Positions 40,322 through 48,900 of a DNA stretch of 64,000 bases are shown in pieces. The number at the start of each line of letters is the position of its first letter. The first letter of the stretch is position 1. The translations under genes were made by a program, and so were the position numbers. Source of the stretch: JBHIYN01 sp041984235 (GTDB lineage: Bacteria; Pseudomonadota; Gammaproteobacteria; Ga0077536). The notes under the pieces are model-generated. The model was not told the origin of the DNA. It saw only the letters and a list, made by a program, of their open reading frames with translations, and did no database searches. The stretch is from positions 124,001 to 188,000 of the forward strand of contig JBHIYN010000003.1 of the NCBI GenBank assembly GCA_041984235.1, in the 5' to 3' direction.

Positions 40322-41740
40322 GTGATCCTGACCAGTTTCATCGCGTTTCTCGGCCTGTTCGTGATCGTCGGACTCAGCTCGTCGCGGCGCGCACGGCACA
40401 CGCGGCGGGACTACTACCTCGCCAGCCAGGACGTCTCGCCGCTAGCCGCCGGCCTGTCGGCGGTGGCGACCAACAACAGCGGTTACATGTTCATCGGGGT
40501 GATCGGCTACACCTACGTCACCGGCCTGGCCGCCGCGTGGCTGATGTTCGGCTGGATCGCAGGCGACCTCGTCGCCTCGCTGCTGATTCACCGGCGCCTG
40601 CGCGACGCTGCCGGCGCGACTCGGGAAACCACCTACCTGGCCCTGTTGTCGGGCTGGTACGGCACCAACTTTGCGTGGTTTCGCCGCATCGCCGCGCTGG
40701 TCACGATCGTCTTCCTGGGTGCTTACGCGGCGGCGCAGATGGATGCCGGCGGCAAGGCGCTGCATGCCATGTTCGGCTGGTCCGACGATGCCGGCGCCAT
40801 TGCCGTCGGGCTCATCGTGATCGCCTACTGCCTGGCCGGCGGAATCCGCGCCTCGATCTGGACCGACGTCGCCCAGGCCCTGGTCATGCTGGCCGCGATG
40901 GCGGCGCTCTTGTTCCTCGCCGTAGACGGCCTGGGCGGCGCAGGCGCGGCGTGGCGCGCGCTCGATGCCATTCCCGGCTTCATGGACCTGGCGCCGCCGG
41001 CGGACAAGCTCGCCATGCCGGGCAGCGCCGGGATCGGCCTGTTCGCGCTGGGCTGGATGTTCGCCGGCTTCAGCGTTGCCGGGCAACCACACGTCATGGT
41101 GCGTTTCATGGCGCTCGACGCCAGCAGTCACATGCCGCTGGCGCGCGTGACGTACTACGCTTTTTTCGTCGCCTTCTACCTGTGCGCGACCGGGGTCGGC
41201 CTGCTGTCCCGCATCTACCTGCCAGAGCTGGACCGGATCGATCCGGAGCTCGCGCTGCCGACCATGGCCGGCCTGCTGATGTCGCCGGTGTGGGTCGGGC
41301 TGGTGCTGGCCGGGATCTTTGCGGCCACCATGTCGACCGCCGATTCCCTGGTGCTGAGCTGCTCCTCCGCGTTCACCAACGACCTGCCGCCGACGCCGCT
41401 GGACAGCATGGCCGTGGCGAAGATCGCGACGGTGGCGATCACGGTCTCGGCGGTGGCCCTCGCGGTGGTCGACCAGCAGAGCGTGTTCGATCTCGTCATC
41501 CTGGCCTGGTCCAGCCTTGCCTCGGCATTCGTGCCGCTGGCCCTGGTTTACGCGCTGCATGGCAAGCCGAGCGAGATCCAGGCCCTGCTGATGATGCTGG
41601 GCGGTGTCGGCGCTGCACTGGCATGGCGCCAGGCCGGCCTGCACGACATGATCTACGAGGGCCTGCCCGGGATCCTCACCGGGCTCGCGGTCTACCTGCT
41701 GACCCAGGCGCTGGTCGGCAAGCGCAGCACGGCGTTGTAG
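40322..41740 (+). CDS. Sodium/solute symporter (SSS family, PutP-like)
   Basis: A 472-residue inner-membrane protein with about 13 hydrophobic segments. RRDYYLASQDVSPLAAGLSA, VATNNSGYMFIGVIGYTYVT, GGIRASIWTDVAQALVMLAA and AGIFAATMSTADSLVLSCSS are the usual sodium-symporter motifs (the last contains the Na2-site Ser/Thr pair). A GTG start at 40322 has no strong Shine-Dalgarno. It is placed right after ectD and is read in the same direction, so uptake of a compatible solute such as proline or ectoine is likely, but specificity is not visible. Confidence 0.93.
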   Translation: MILTSFIAFLGLFVIVGLSSSRRARHTRRDYYLASQDVSPLAAGLSAVATNNSGYMFIGVIGYTYVTGLAAAWLMFGWIAGDLVASLLIHRRLRDAAGATRETTYLALLSGWYGTNFAWFRRIAALVTIVFLGAYAAAQMDAGGKALHAMFGWSDDAGAIAVGLIVIAYCLAGGIRASIWTDVAQALVMLAAMAALLFLAVDGLGGAGAAWRALDAIPGFMDLAPPADKLAMPGSAGIGLFALGWMFAGFSVAGQPHVMVRFMALDASSHMPLARVTYYAFFVAFYLCATGVGLLSRIYLPELDRIDPELALPTMAGLLMSPVWVGLVLAGIFAATMSTADSLVLSCSSAFTNDLPPTPLDSMAVAKIATVAITVSAVALAVVDQQSVFDLVILAWSSLASAFVPLALVYALHGKPSEIQALLMMLGGVGAALAWRQAGLHDMIYEGLPGILTGLAVYLLTQALVGKRSTAL

Positions 41741-41758
41741 CCCACCCCCCGCGCGAGC

Positions 41759-42646
41759 TCAGAACAGCGCCGCTGCCAGACCCTCCAGCTCGTCGCTGAG
41801 GGCTTCCGCGTTCTCGCCGTCCAGCCACAGCACCACCGAGGTCGCGCCGGCCGCGGCCATCGCCGCAATCTCCTCGCGCGTGCGCATGACGCCGCCCGGC
41901 GGCGAAAACGCGATGAACTCGAACGTATGCTCGCCGCGGCCAGCCTCGCGCGCGGCGGCGAGAATGGTCTCGCGGCCTTCGGCGATCTCGGCCGGATCGG
42001 CCGTGAACGGCATCCAGCCGTCGCCCCAGCGCCCGACCCGGCGCCAGGCGCGCGGATTGGCGATGCTGCCCAGCACCACCGGTGGCCCGTCCGGCTGGGC
42101 CGGGGCCGGCCGGCAAACCAGTGGCGGAAAATCGAAATAGCGGCCGTGGTGCTCGACGTAATCACCGCTCCACAGCTTGCGCATGACCTCGATAGCCTCG
42201 GCCGTCTGCGTCCAGCGGTGGGCAAAATCGCCCCCCATGACCGTGCACTCAGGCTCGTTCCAGCCGGCGCCGATACCATAGACGAAGCGTCCGCCCGAAT
42301 AGTGGTCGATCGAGGCAATCTCCAGCGCCGCGGTAATCGGGTTGCGCTCCGGAACCAGGGCAACGCCGGTGCCGAGGCGAATGGTGCGGGTGGTCGCCGA
42401 CGCCCGCGCCAGCGCAATCAGCGGGTCGGGCATCTTGAACAGGTACTCCGGCGGCGGCTCGTCGGCCTGCTTGCCCGGGTAGATGTCCGCCGAGCCCTGC
42501 GGAATGACGGCGTGCTCGGGCACCCAGTAGGCATCGAAGCCGAGTTCCTCCGCGCGGCGGGCGACAATCGCGGGATCGCCGGCTGCCGCGTCGCACAGGT
42601 TCTGGAACACACCGACCTTGATGCCGGCACATTGCTTGCTCGCCAT
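41759..42646 (-). CDS. LLM-class F420-dependent oxidoreductase (Rv2161c-like)
   Basis: A 295-residue luciferase-like TIM-barrel protein: RAEELGFDAYWVPEHAVIP, TRTIRLGTGVALVPERNPIT, SIDHYSGGRFVYGIGAGWNE and VVLGSIANPRAWRRVGRWGD. The PEHAVIP...YP and GTGVxxxPxRNP pattern fits the Rv2161c-type F420 subfamily. Such enzymes transfer hydride between F420 and an organic substrate. GGGGAGG precedes the ATG at 42646. It converges with the symporter gene. Substrate unknown; F420 rather than FMN use is inferred from subfamily and the F420 operon nearby. Confidence 0.88.
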   Translation of the reverse strand: MASKQCAGIKVGVFQNLCDAAAGDPAIVARRAEELGFDAYWVPEHAVIPQGSADIYPGKQADEPPPEYLFKMPDPLIALARASATTRTIRLGTGVALVPERNPITAALEIASIDHYSGGRFVYGIGAGWNEPECTVMGGDFAHRWTQTAEAIEVMRKLWSGDYVEHHGRYFDFPPLVCRPAPAQPDGPPVVLGSIANPRAWRRVGRWGDGWMPFTADPAEIAEGRETILAAAREAGRGEHTFEFIAFSPPGGVMRTREEIAAMAAAGATSVVLWLDGENAEALSDELEGLAAALF

Positions 42647-42732
42647 GATGACCTCCCCGTTGCTGGCGCAGACCCGAGCATAACCGCTCGGCGAGCAACG
42701 TGCAGCGCCGGCCCGGATCTCAGGCCCCAACC

Positions 42733-43437
42733 TCAGGCCAGGCGCTCGGCGAGCTCGGTCATCGAGCGGACGATGATGTCCGGCGTGTGCGGCGTCACGC
42801 CGAAAGGCCGGCCGCGGCGGTCGATGTAGGCAGTACGCAGTCCGGCCGCCTTGGCCCCGATGCAGTCGAAAGCGTGGTTGGCCACGTGCATGATCTCGAT
42901 CGGCGCCGCGTCCAGCATCCGGCAGGCGGTCTCGTAGGTGCGCCGGTGCGGCTTGAAGCAGCCCGCCTCCTGCACCGACAGGGTCGCCGCGAAGGGAAAG
43001 TCGATATACGGCTTCGCCGCTTCCAGCATATCGCGATCGCCGTTCGACAGGATCACCAGCCGGTAGCGCCGCGCCAGCCGCTCCAGAGCGGCCGGCACCT
43101 CGGGGAACGGCCGCAGGCGTTCGATCGCGGCGACCAGCGTCGCCGCCTCCTCAGCGGTGTGCGCGATACCGGCGCGGGCCAGGGTCTGACTGACGGCGCG
43201 CTGGCCGATGATGCGATAGGGCGTATGGCCGCGATCGCACAGCGAGTCGATCATGGAGTTCTCGAAATGTGTACGCCGCCACCAGGTCACGAAGCGGTCC
43301 GGATCGCCCGTCCAGCCCTTGCTCCGCAGCCACGGCGTGACGAAATCGACCAGCCCGCCCTGCATGTCGACCACGGTGCCGTACTGGTCAAAGCTCAGGA
43401 TGCGTACCTCGCGCTGCAGCATGCCGTCGTCTTGCAT
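42733..43437 (-). CDS. HAD-family hydrolase, haloacid dehalogenase type II-like
   Basis: A 234-residue HAD protein. The nucleophile motif is ILSFDQYGTVVDM (FDxYGT as in type II 2-haloacid dehalogenases), followed by LVILSNGDRDMLEAA (motif II), CFKPHRRTYETA (Lys motif) and HVANHAFDCIGAKAAGLRTA (Asp motif IV). It should hydrolyse a C-halogen or phosphate-ester bond; FDxYGT favours dehalogenase-like chemistry without proving it. GGAGG precedes the ATG at 43437. It is 86 bp upstream of the LLM gene on the same strand, possibly one unit. Confidence 0.9.
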   Translation of the reverse strand: MQDDGMLQREVRILSFDQYGTVVDMQGGLVDFVTPWLRSKGWTGDPDRFVTWWRRTHFENSMIDSLCDRGHTPYRIIGQRAVSQTLARAGIAHTAEEAATLVAAIERLRPFPEVPAALERLARRYRLVILSNGDRDMLEAAKPYIDFPFAATLSVQEAGCFKPHRRTYETACRMLDAAPIEIMHVANHAFDCIGAKAAGLRTAYIDRRGRPFGVTPHTPDIIVRSMTELAERLA

Positions 43438-43502
43438 GTGGTCCTCCGCGACGCCTCGCGCCCCTTAATCCATTGGTCTCGCGGGCCCGGCCGGCGCCCG
43501 CC

Positions 43503-43532
43503 TTGACAGCCTCGCGCGGCGCCGGCTAGCTT
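43503..43532 (+). promoter_or_regulatory. Probable promoter of the LLM triplet
   Basis: -35 TTGACA (43503-43508), an 18-bp spacer and TAGCTT (43527-43532), 31 bp before the LLM start at 43564. The -35 is a consensus match; the -10 is weaker. Confidence 0.5.
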
Positions 43533-43563
43533 GCACCGACCATCGGCCGGACAGGGGAGCGGC

Positions 43564-44670
43564 ATGCAACTCGGCTATTTCATGATGCCTTTGCATCATA
43601 TCGAAAGAGACTATCACCAGACCCTGCAGGAAGACGTCGAAGCCGTCGTCCATGCCGACCAGCTCGGCTTCAGCGAGGCCTGGGTCGGCGAGCACTACTC
43701 GTCGGCGGTCGAGCAGATCACCTCGCCGCTGATGTTCCACGCCAATCTCATCGCCCGCACCCAGCAGATCAAGCTCGCCACCGGCGTCATGTGCCTGCCG
43801 CAGTACCACCCGGCAGTGCAGGCGGGGCAGGCGGCCATGTTCGACCACCTCAGCGAGGGGCGCTTCATCATGGGCGTGGGCCCCGGCGGGCTGCTGTCCG
43901 ATTTCGAGCTCTTCGGCGTGCTCGACAAGGATCGCACGGCGATGATGGAAGAGGCGCTGGACATGATCCTGGAGCTGTGGCGCAGCGACCCGCCATACCG
44001 CATGCAGGGGCAGTTCTGGAATATCGACATGAAGGAGTGGACCCACCACGACATCAAGCTCGGCTATGTTCCGAAACCCTTCCAGCAGCCGCACCCGCCG
44101 ATTGCGATCTCGGCGATGAGCCCGCATTCCGGCTCGCTTCGTTTCGCGGGCAGCCGCGGCTACATTCCGGTCACCGCCAATTTCATCGCCACCTGGTCCG
44201 CGGCCACGCACTGGGCCGCGTATTGCGCGGGCGCGGAGGAGGGCGGCCACACGCCCGACCCGGCCCGCTGGCGGGTGGCGCGCAGCATCTACGTCGCCGA
44301 CAGTGATGCCGAGGCGGAAGCCTTCGTGAAAAAACCGGGCGGCGCCTACGACTACTACTACGAGTACTTGTTCCATATCTTCGATCGCTCGAACTTCAAG
44401 GCGCCGTTCGTCGCCCATGCCGGCGACGATCCGGAGAAGCTCACCCACCAGGACTGTCGCGACGCCTGCGTCATCCACGGCAGTCCCGACACGGTGGCCG
44501 AGAAGATCCTCGCGTTTCGCGACGCGGTGGGCGATTTCGGCACGCTCGTCTATGCCGCGCACGACTGGGTCGACAAGGCGCGCATGAAGGACTCCATGCG
44601 CCTGATGGCGGAAGAGGTCATGCCGCGGGTCAATGCCGCCATCGGTGGCAGCGCCGCTTCCGCCGGCTGA
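43564..44670 (+). CDS. LLM-class flavin/F420 oxidoreductase (limonene-monooxygenase-like)
   Basis: A 368-residue luciferase-like protein: QLGFSEAWVGEHYSSAVEQI, IKLATGVMCLPQYHPAVQAG, FDHLSEGRFIMGVGPGGLLS and VIHGSPDTVAEKILAFRDAV. Length, the EHYSSAVEQITSP and GPGGLLSDFELFG segments resemble the limonene 1,2-monooxygenase-like branch of LLM, which often uses FMNH2 and oxygen instead of F420, so the cofactor is uncertain. GGGGAG precedes the ATG. It is the first of three LLM genes in a row. Confidence 0.85.
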   Translation: MQLGYFMMPLHHIERDYHQTLQEDVEAVVHADQLGFSEAWVGEHYSSAVEQITSPLMFHANLIARTQQIKLATGVMCLPQYHPAVQAGQAAMFDHLSEGRFIMGVGPGGLLSDFELFGVLDKDRTAMMEEALDMILELWRSDPPYRMQGQFWNIDMKEWTHHDIKLGYVPKPFQQPHPPIAISAMSPHSGSLRFAGSRGYIPVTANFIATWSAATHWAAYCAGAEEGGHTPDPARWRVARSIYVADSDAEAEAFVKKPGGAYDYYYEYLFHIFDRSNFKAPFVAHAGDDPEKLTHQDCRDACVIHGSPDTVAEKILAFRDAVGDFGTLVYAAHDWVDKARMKDSMRLMAEEVMPRVNAAIGGSAASAG

Positions 44671-44769
44671 ACGCAACGCCCGAACCGGCACCGGCGCGGG
44701 CACGATCGCTCGCGCCGTACGCCGCCGCGGCGCGGCGCCCTGTACAACAACAAACAAAGAGGATCACGC

Positions 44770-45783
44770 GTGAGTAACGACAAACTCCGTTTCGGACTGT
44801 GGTATGACTTCCGCAATCCGCCCCAGTGGCAGCGCGACAACACCGAGCTCTACCACGCCTGCTTCGACCAGATCGTGCGCGCCGAGGAGCTCGGCTTCGA
44901 CGACATCTGGCTCTCCGAGCACCATTTTCTCGAGGATTGCTACTCGCCCTCGATGCTGGCCATCGGCTGCGCCATCGCCGCGCGTACGAAGAAGGTCGAC
45001 ATCGGCACCAGCGTGCTGCTGCTGCCACTGCACGACCCGGTGCGGGTGGCCGAGGACGCAGCCACGCTGGACGTCATCTCCGGTGGCCGCCTGCAGCTCG
45101 GCATCGGCGTGGGCTACAAGGTCGAGGAGCTCAAGGCCTGGGGGGTGGCGCCGAAATCGCGCGGCAAGCGCATGGACGAGGGCATCGAGATCATCCAGCG
45201 TCTGTTCGCCGGCGAGCGCTTCAGCTTCCACGGCGAGTATCACAATTTCGAAGACATTCAACTGCGCCCGCTGCCGGTGCAGGGCAAGCCGCAGCTGTGG
45301 GTGGCCGGCTTCAGCAACGTCGCGGTGAAACGCGCCGCGCGGGTCGGCGCCGGCTACATCGCCATCGGCCCGGTCGGGCCGTTCACCAAGATCTACCGCG
45401 AAACCTTCGCCGCGGCCGGGCACGACCCGGCGCACGCCCACATTGCCGCCGGCTATGCCTGGCTGCATGTCTCGAAGGATCCGGAGAAGCGCTGGAAGGA
45501 GGCGGTCGAGCACCTCGCCTACCAACAGAACGAATACGGCAAGTGGTTCAGCGCCGCGGGCATGGATTTCATCAAGCCGGTCGAGGCCACGCGCGCGTCC
45601 ATCGAAGATAACGAGTGCTACATCGTGAGCCCGGAACAGGCGATCGAGATGATCAGGAAGTACGTCGATGCCACCACCTGCGACCGCTTCTATACCTGGG
45701 CCGTCCCGCCGGGGCTGCATCCAAGCTGGTCGGACGAGCACATCGAACTGATGGCGAAAGAGGTCATCCCGGCGTTTCGCTGA
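44770..45783 (+). CDS. LLM-class oxidoreductase
   Basis: A 337-residue luciferase-like protein: RAEELGFDDIWLSEHHFLED, KVDIGTSVLLLPLHDPVRVA, LDVISGGRLQLGIGVGYKVE and KPQLWVAGFSNVAVKRAARV. A GTG start at 44770 is preceded by AGAGGATC. It follows the previous LLM gene by 99 bp and precedes the next by 15 bp. The SEHHF motif is shared by F420- and FMN-type members, so the cofactor is unresolved. Probably part of a short oxidative pathway with its neighbours. Confidence 0.87.
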   Translation: MSNDKLRFGLWYDFRNPPQWQRDNTELYHACFDQIVRAEELGFDDIWLSEHHFLEDCYSPSMLAIGCAIAARTKKVDIGTSVLLLPLHDPVRVAEDAATLDVISGGRLQLGIGVGYKVEELKAWGVAPKSRGKRMDEGIEIIQRLFAGERFSFHGEYHNFEDIQLRPLPVQGKPQLWVAGFSNVAVKRAARVGAGYIAIGPVGPFTKIYRETFAAAGHDPAHAHIAAGYAWLHVSKDPEKRWKEAVEHLAYQQNEYGKWFSAAGMDFIKPVEATRASIEDNECYIVSPEQAIEMIRKYVDATTCDRFYTWAVPPGLHPSWSDEHIELMAKEVIPAFR

Positions 45784-45798
45784 GGGGAATCGACACCC

Positions 45799-46692
45799 AT
45801 GACCGCACCGCTCAGCCTCATGCAGTGGACCGAGGGCACACGGGGGAAAGACCTCGTGGCCGCGGTGCAGCGACTGGACGCGCTCGGCTACCACGAGATG
45901 TGGATCCCGGAGATTTTCGGCCGCGACCCGTTCTCGACCTGCGGCTTCCTGCTCGCCCGCACCGAACGCCTGCGCGTCTCCAGCGGCATTGCCAACGTCT
46001 ACGCGCGCGATGCGGACAACGCCGCGCAGGCGGCACGCACCCTGGCCGAGTTGTCCGGCGGGCGATTCCGCCTCGGCCTCGGCGTGTCACACCCGGTGCT
46101 GGTCGAGCCGCGGGGCCACCAGTGGGTACCGCCGGTACGCAAGATGCGCAGCTTCCTGTCACGCTACCACGAGGCGCCACTGGAAAGCCCGGCGCCGGAT
46201 CAGCCGGCACCCGTCATCGTGGCCGGTCACGGCCGCGGATTGCTGGGGGTGGCCCGCGACCTGGCCGACGGTGCATTCCTGTTCCTGCAGCCGGTCGAGG
46301 CGGTGCGCATGGCACGCGAGGTGCTGGGTCCGGACAAGGAGATCCATGCCGCGGTGCGCTGCGTGCTCGATCCGGACGCGGACCGTGCCCGCGCGCTGGC
46401 CAGGCGCGCCAATGCTTTTTACCTGTCCCTGCCGCCGTACCACGCCCGCTGGCGGGATCTCGGCTTCGACGAGGCCGACTGGTCCGGCGGTGGCTCGGAT
46501 CGGCTGATCGACGCCATTTGCGCGTGGGGCGACGCCGACGGCCTGCGCGAGAAATTCGACGCCTATCGTGATGCCGGCGCGACCCATGTCGCGATGTATC
46601 CGTGCAATCCGGACGAGGACTATGCGCCGGACAGTGCGGTGTCGAAGCACTGGCACTGGCCGCTGCTCGAGGCCATGGCGCCCGGCGCCTAG
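45799..46692 (+). CDS. LLM-class F420-dependent oxidoreductase (MSMEG_4141-like)
   Basis: A 297-residue luciferase-like protein: LDALGYHEMWIPEIFGRDPF, RLRVSSGIANVYARDADNAA, TLAELSGGRFRLGLGVSHPV and PVRKMRSFLSRYHEAPL. The GIANVYARDA and LGLGVSHP segments are characteristic of the MSMEG_4141-type F420 subfamily. GAGGGG precedes the ATG, 15 bp after the previous LLM gene. It is the last of the triplet and converges with the SnoaL-like gene. Substrate unknown. Confidence 0.9.
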   Translation: MTAPLSLMQWTEGTRGKDLVAAVQRLDALGYHEMWIPEIFGRDPFSTCGFLLARTERLRVSSGIANVYARDADNAAQAARTLAELSGGRFRLGLGVSHPVLVEPRGHQWVPPVRKMRSFLSRYHEAPLESPAPDQPAPVIVAGHGRGLLGVARDLADGAFLFLQPVEAVRMAREVLGPDKEIHAAVRCVLDPDADRARALARRANAFYLSLPPYHARWRDLGFDEADWSGGGSDRLIDAICAWGDADGLREKFDAYRDAGATHVAMYPCNPDEDYAPDSAVSKHWHWPLLEAMAPGA

Positions 46693-46716
46693 GCGCCCGG
46701 CATAGCGGCCGGGTCG

Positions 46717-47112
46717 TCAGGCGGCCGGCAGGTTGCTGTTGAAAATGTCGACGTGCAGCTTCCACGCACGGCCTTCACGCTTCCACACCACGACGTACTT
46801 GGCCTTGTCCAGGACCACGCCCCTGTCGCCCTTGAGGGTCGCCTCGCCGCGCTCGATGGCGGTGGCGCCGTGCTGCTCCAGCGTGACCGTGCGCAGGGTC
46901 GCGCGACGCACGCCTGCCGCCATGGCGTCGCGCCAGTAAGCGGTGATCGCCCTGCGGCCCTTGCAGGCCCTGGCATTGGGCGGCATCACCACGGCGTCCG
47001 CCGTGTAGCAGCCCGCCATGGCCGCGGCGTCACCGGCCGCGAGGTGCGCGCACAGCGCCTTGTTGCCCGCCTTGATCGCTTCGGCCAGCGCGTCCTTCTT
47101 CGTGGTTCCCAT
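46717..47112 (-). CDS. SnoaL/DUF4440-like NTF2-fold protein
   Basis: A 131-residue NTF2-like protein: AHLAAGDAAAMAGCYTADAV, VMPPNARACKGRRAITAYWR and YVVVWKREGRAWKLHVDIFN, the standard DUF4440 layout. Members range from ketosteroid-isomerase-like enzymes to binding proteins; no catalytic residues can be assigned. GGGGGAG lies before the ATG. It is a single gene divergent from the FHA gene. Confidence 0.88.
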   Translation of the reverse strand: MGTTKKDALAEAIKAGNKALCAHLAAGDAAAMAGCYTADAVVMPPNARACKGRRAITAYWRDAMAAGVRRATLRTVTLEQHGATAIERGEATLKGDRGVVLDKAKYVVVWKREGRAWKLHVDIFNSNLPAA

Positions 47113-47290
47113 GCGACTCCCCCGTTTGTCCGTGTGGCGATGGTCTGCGTCCGCAGTGTAGGGGATCCGGGCGCGCAGCGGGGTGGTGACGGATCCGGGT
47201 CAGCCGGGGTGTGACGCGGTCCGGCGCGATGTCGCCGGGGCTGCGCTAGAATCGGTCGCGCGATCGTTCCGCAAGAAGACGACAAACCCC

Positions 47291-47965
47291 ATGCCCAAAC
47301 GCATATATCTCATCGGCCGTCACGGCAACGTCAAGCTCAACGACGAGACCGTCTCGCGCCGCCACGCGCGCCTGGAAGTCGACGGCGACACCCTGCATCT
47401 CAAGGATCTCGGCTCACGCAACGGCACCTACGAGGTGCGCGGCGCCGAGCTGTTGCCGTTCAGCGCCGGGCCGGTGCAACGCACCCAGGTCTTCGCCTTC
47501 GGCGAGTGCGTACGCACGGTCGCGCAGTTGATCCGTACCGCCGAGCTGGAAGCGGCGATGGCGCGTGCGCAGCCGCAAGCCGACATCGACATCGCCAGCG
47601 ACCGCTTCGAGGCGACCACGACCGGCTCGTTGATGGTGCCGCGGCGGCGCCTGTCCGCGACGGACGTGGTGCAGATGCTCGAGCACGCGGAGGATCAGCT
47701 CGCCGAAGGTCTCTCCGTGGTCGACGTCTGCACCGGGCTCGGCATCACCGTTCACCGTTACGAGCGCTGGTGCCGCGAGTTCGGGCGCACCCGGCGCGAG
47801 CGCGAACACAACGTCGCCGTGCTGCGCCAGGAGAACGAACGCCTGCGGCGGCGCGTCGCGGCGCTGGAGCAACGGCTGGCACGATCGGCGACGGATGAAT
47901 CGGACGGCGTCGGCGGGCCGGAAACGCGCGCCGCCGAGCCTCCGCGGGCGCGCCAGCGCGCCTGA
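47291..47965 (+). CDS. FHA domain fused to IS3-OrfA-like HTH and coiled coil
   Basis: A 224-residue protein with three parts. Residues 7-75 are an FHA phosphothreonine-binding domain (LIGRHGNVKLNDETVSRRHA, then DLGSRNGT). Residues 121-165 form a helix-turn-helix like that of IS3-family OrfA transposase proteins (VVQMLEHAEDQLAEGLSVVD, VCTGLGITVHRYERWCREFG). Residues 168-198 are a charged coiled coil (LRQENERLRRRVAALEQRL), as in OrfA, where it is a leucine zipper. No OrfB, inverted repeats or target duplication is evident nearby, so this looks like a domesticated DNA-binding module joined to a phospho-sensor. TAGAAT at 47247-47252 may be its -10 box. Confidence 0.82.
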   Translation: MPKRIYLIGRHGNVKLNDETVSRRHARLEVDGDTLHLKDLGSRNGTYEVRGAELLPFSAGPVQRTQVFAFGECVRTVAQLIRTAELEAAMARAQPQADIDIASDRFEATTTGSLMVPRRRLSATDVVQMLEHAEDQLAEGLSVVDVCTGLGITVHRYERWCREFGRTRREREHNVAVLRQENERLRRRVAALEQRLARSATDESDGVGGPETRAAEPPRARQRA

Positions 47966-48125
47966 GGGCACAGCCGCGCAGACCCCGGCGGCGTCCGTGG
48001 CCGGGGCGCGGCGAGCGCGCGGTCGTGCCATTGACGTACTGCAGCGACGGGACACGGTCGCATCCGCGGCGACCTTCGGCGTAGCATACTTGCCGCACAC
48101 ACGACTGAACTGCAGGGGAGCGCAC

Positions 48126-48890
48126 ATGGAATACACGCCTATCGACCAGGCCATCGCGGCGGACGGGCTGCGCCTCGTCATCGTCCGCGGCACGCCGAGC
48201 CCGTGGAGCCAGGCGACCAAGGCGATGATGGAGTACAAGCAGTTGGATTTTCTCGTCGCCCCCCAGGAACCCGGCGGAGAAAACGCCGAGTTGGTGGCCT
48301 GGGCCGGCATCAACAGTGCGCCGATCGTAGCCTGGAACGACGAACCGCCGATCAACCGCTGGGACGACATCGTGCACCTGCTCGAGCGACTCGCGCCGCA
48401 GCGGCCGTTGCTGCCACAGAACGTGGCGGATCGCGTCCAGGCCTACGGCCTGATGCAGGAGCTGTGCGGCGAGCTCGGCCTAGGCTGGAACCGACGGCTG
48501 TCGCTGTTCCGTCCGGCGATGCAGTCGGGCCAGGCGCCCGAGGCGATCGCCAACATGGCGCGCAAGTACCGCTACAACGAGGCCGATGTCGCGCTCGCCG
48601 ATCAGCGCCAGGTGGAGACGCTGCAGCTGCTCGCGGAGCATCTGCGGGCACAGCGCGAACAGGGCCGGGCCTATTTCATCGGTGACCACCTGAGTGCCGT
48701 CGACTTCTACTGGGTCGCGTTCTGTAACCTGATCGATTTGCTGCCGCCGGAGCAGATGGACCTGGATGCCGGCTTCCGCAGCATGATGGAGGTCGTGCCG
48801 CCGGAGATCGCGGCGGCGCTGGACCCGATCCTGGTCGAGCACCGCGACCGCGTCATGAAGGCGCATTTCAAGATCCCGATGGAAATATGA
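48126..48890 (+). CDS. Glutathione S-transferase-like protein
   Basis: A 254-residue protein with an N-terminal thioredoxin-like half (LRLVIVRGTPSPWSQATKAM, SAPIVAWNDEPPINRWDDIV, containing the cis-Pro position) and an all-helical C-terminal half (YFIGDHLSAVDFYWVAFCNL, the GST N-capping motif with Asp). It is a divergent GST; substrate and true glutathione use are unknown. GGGGAG precedes the ATG at 48126. The next LLM gene starts 10 bp downstream, so the two are probably co-expressed. Confidence 0.82.
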   Translation: MEYTPIDQAIAADGLRLVIVRGTPSPWSQATKAMMEYKQLDFLVAPQEPGGENAELVAWAGINSAPIVAWNDEPPINRWDDIVHLLERLAPQRPLLPQNVADRVQAYGLMQELCGELGLGWNRRLSLFRPAMQSGQAPEAIANMARKYRYNEADVALADQRQVETLQLLAEHLRAQREQGRAYFIGDHLSAVDFYWVAFCNLIDLLPPEQMDLDAGFRSMMEVVPPEIAAALDPILVEHRDRVMKAHFKIPMEI

Positions 48891-48900
48891 GGGCCGGCGG

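Noticed and set aside
47291..47965. An intact IS3-family insertion sequence
   Set aside because: Only the OrfA-like HTH/coiled coil is seen; no OrfB catalytic domain, terminal inverted repeats or target duplication were found around it.
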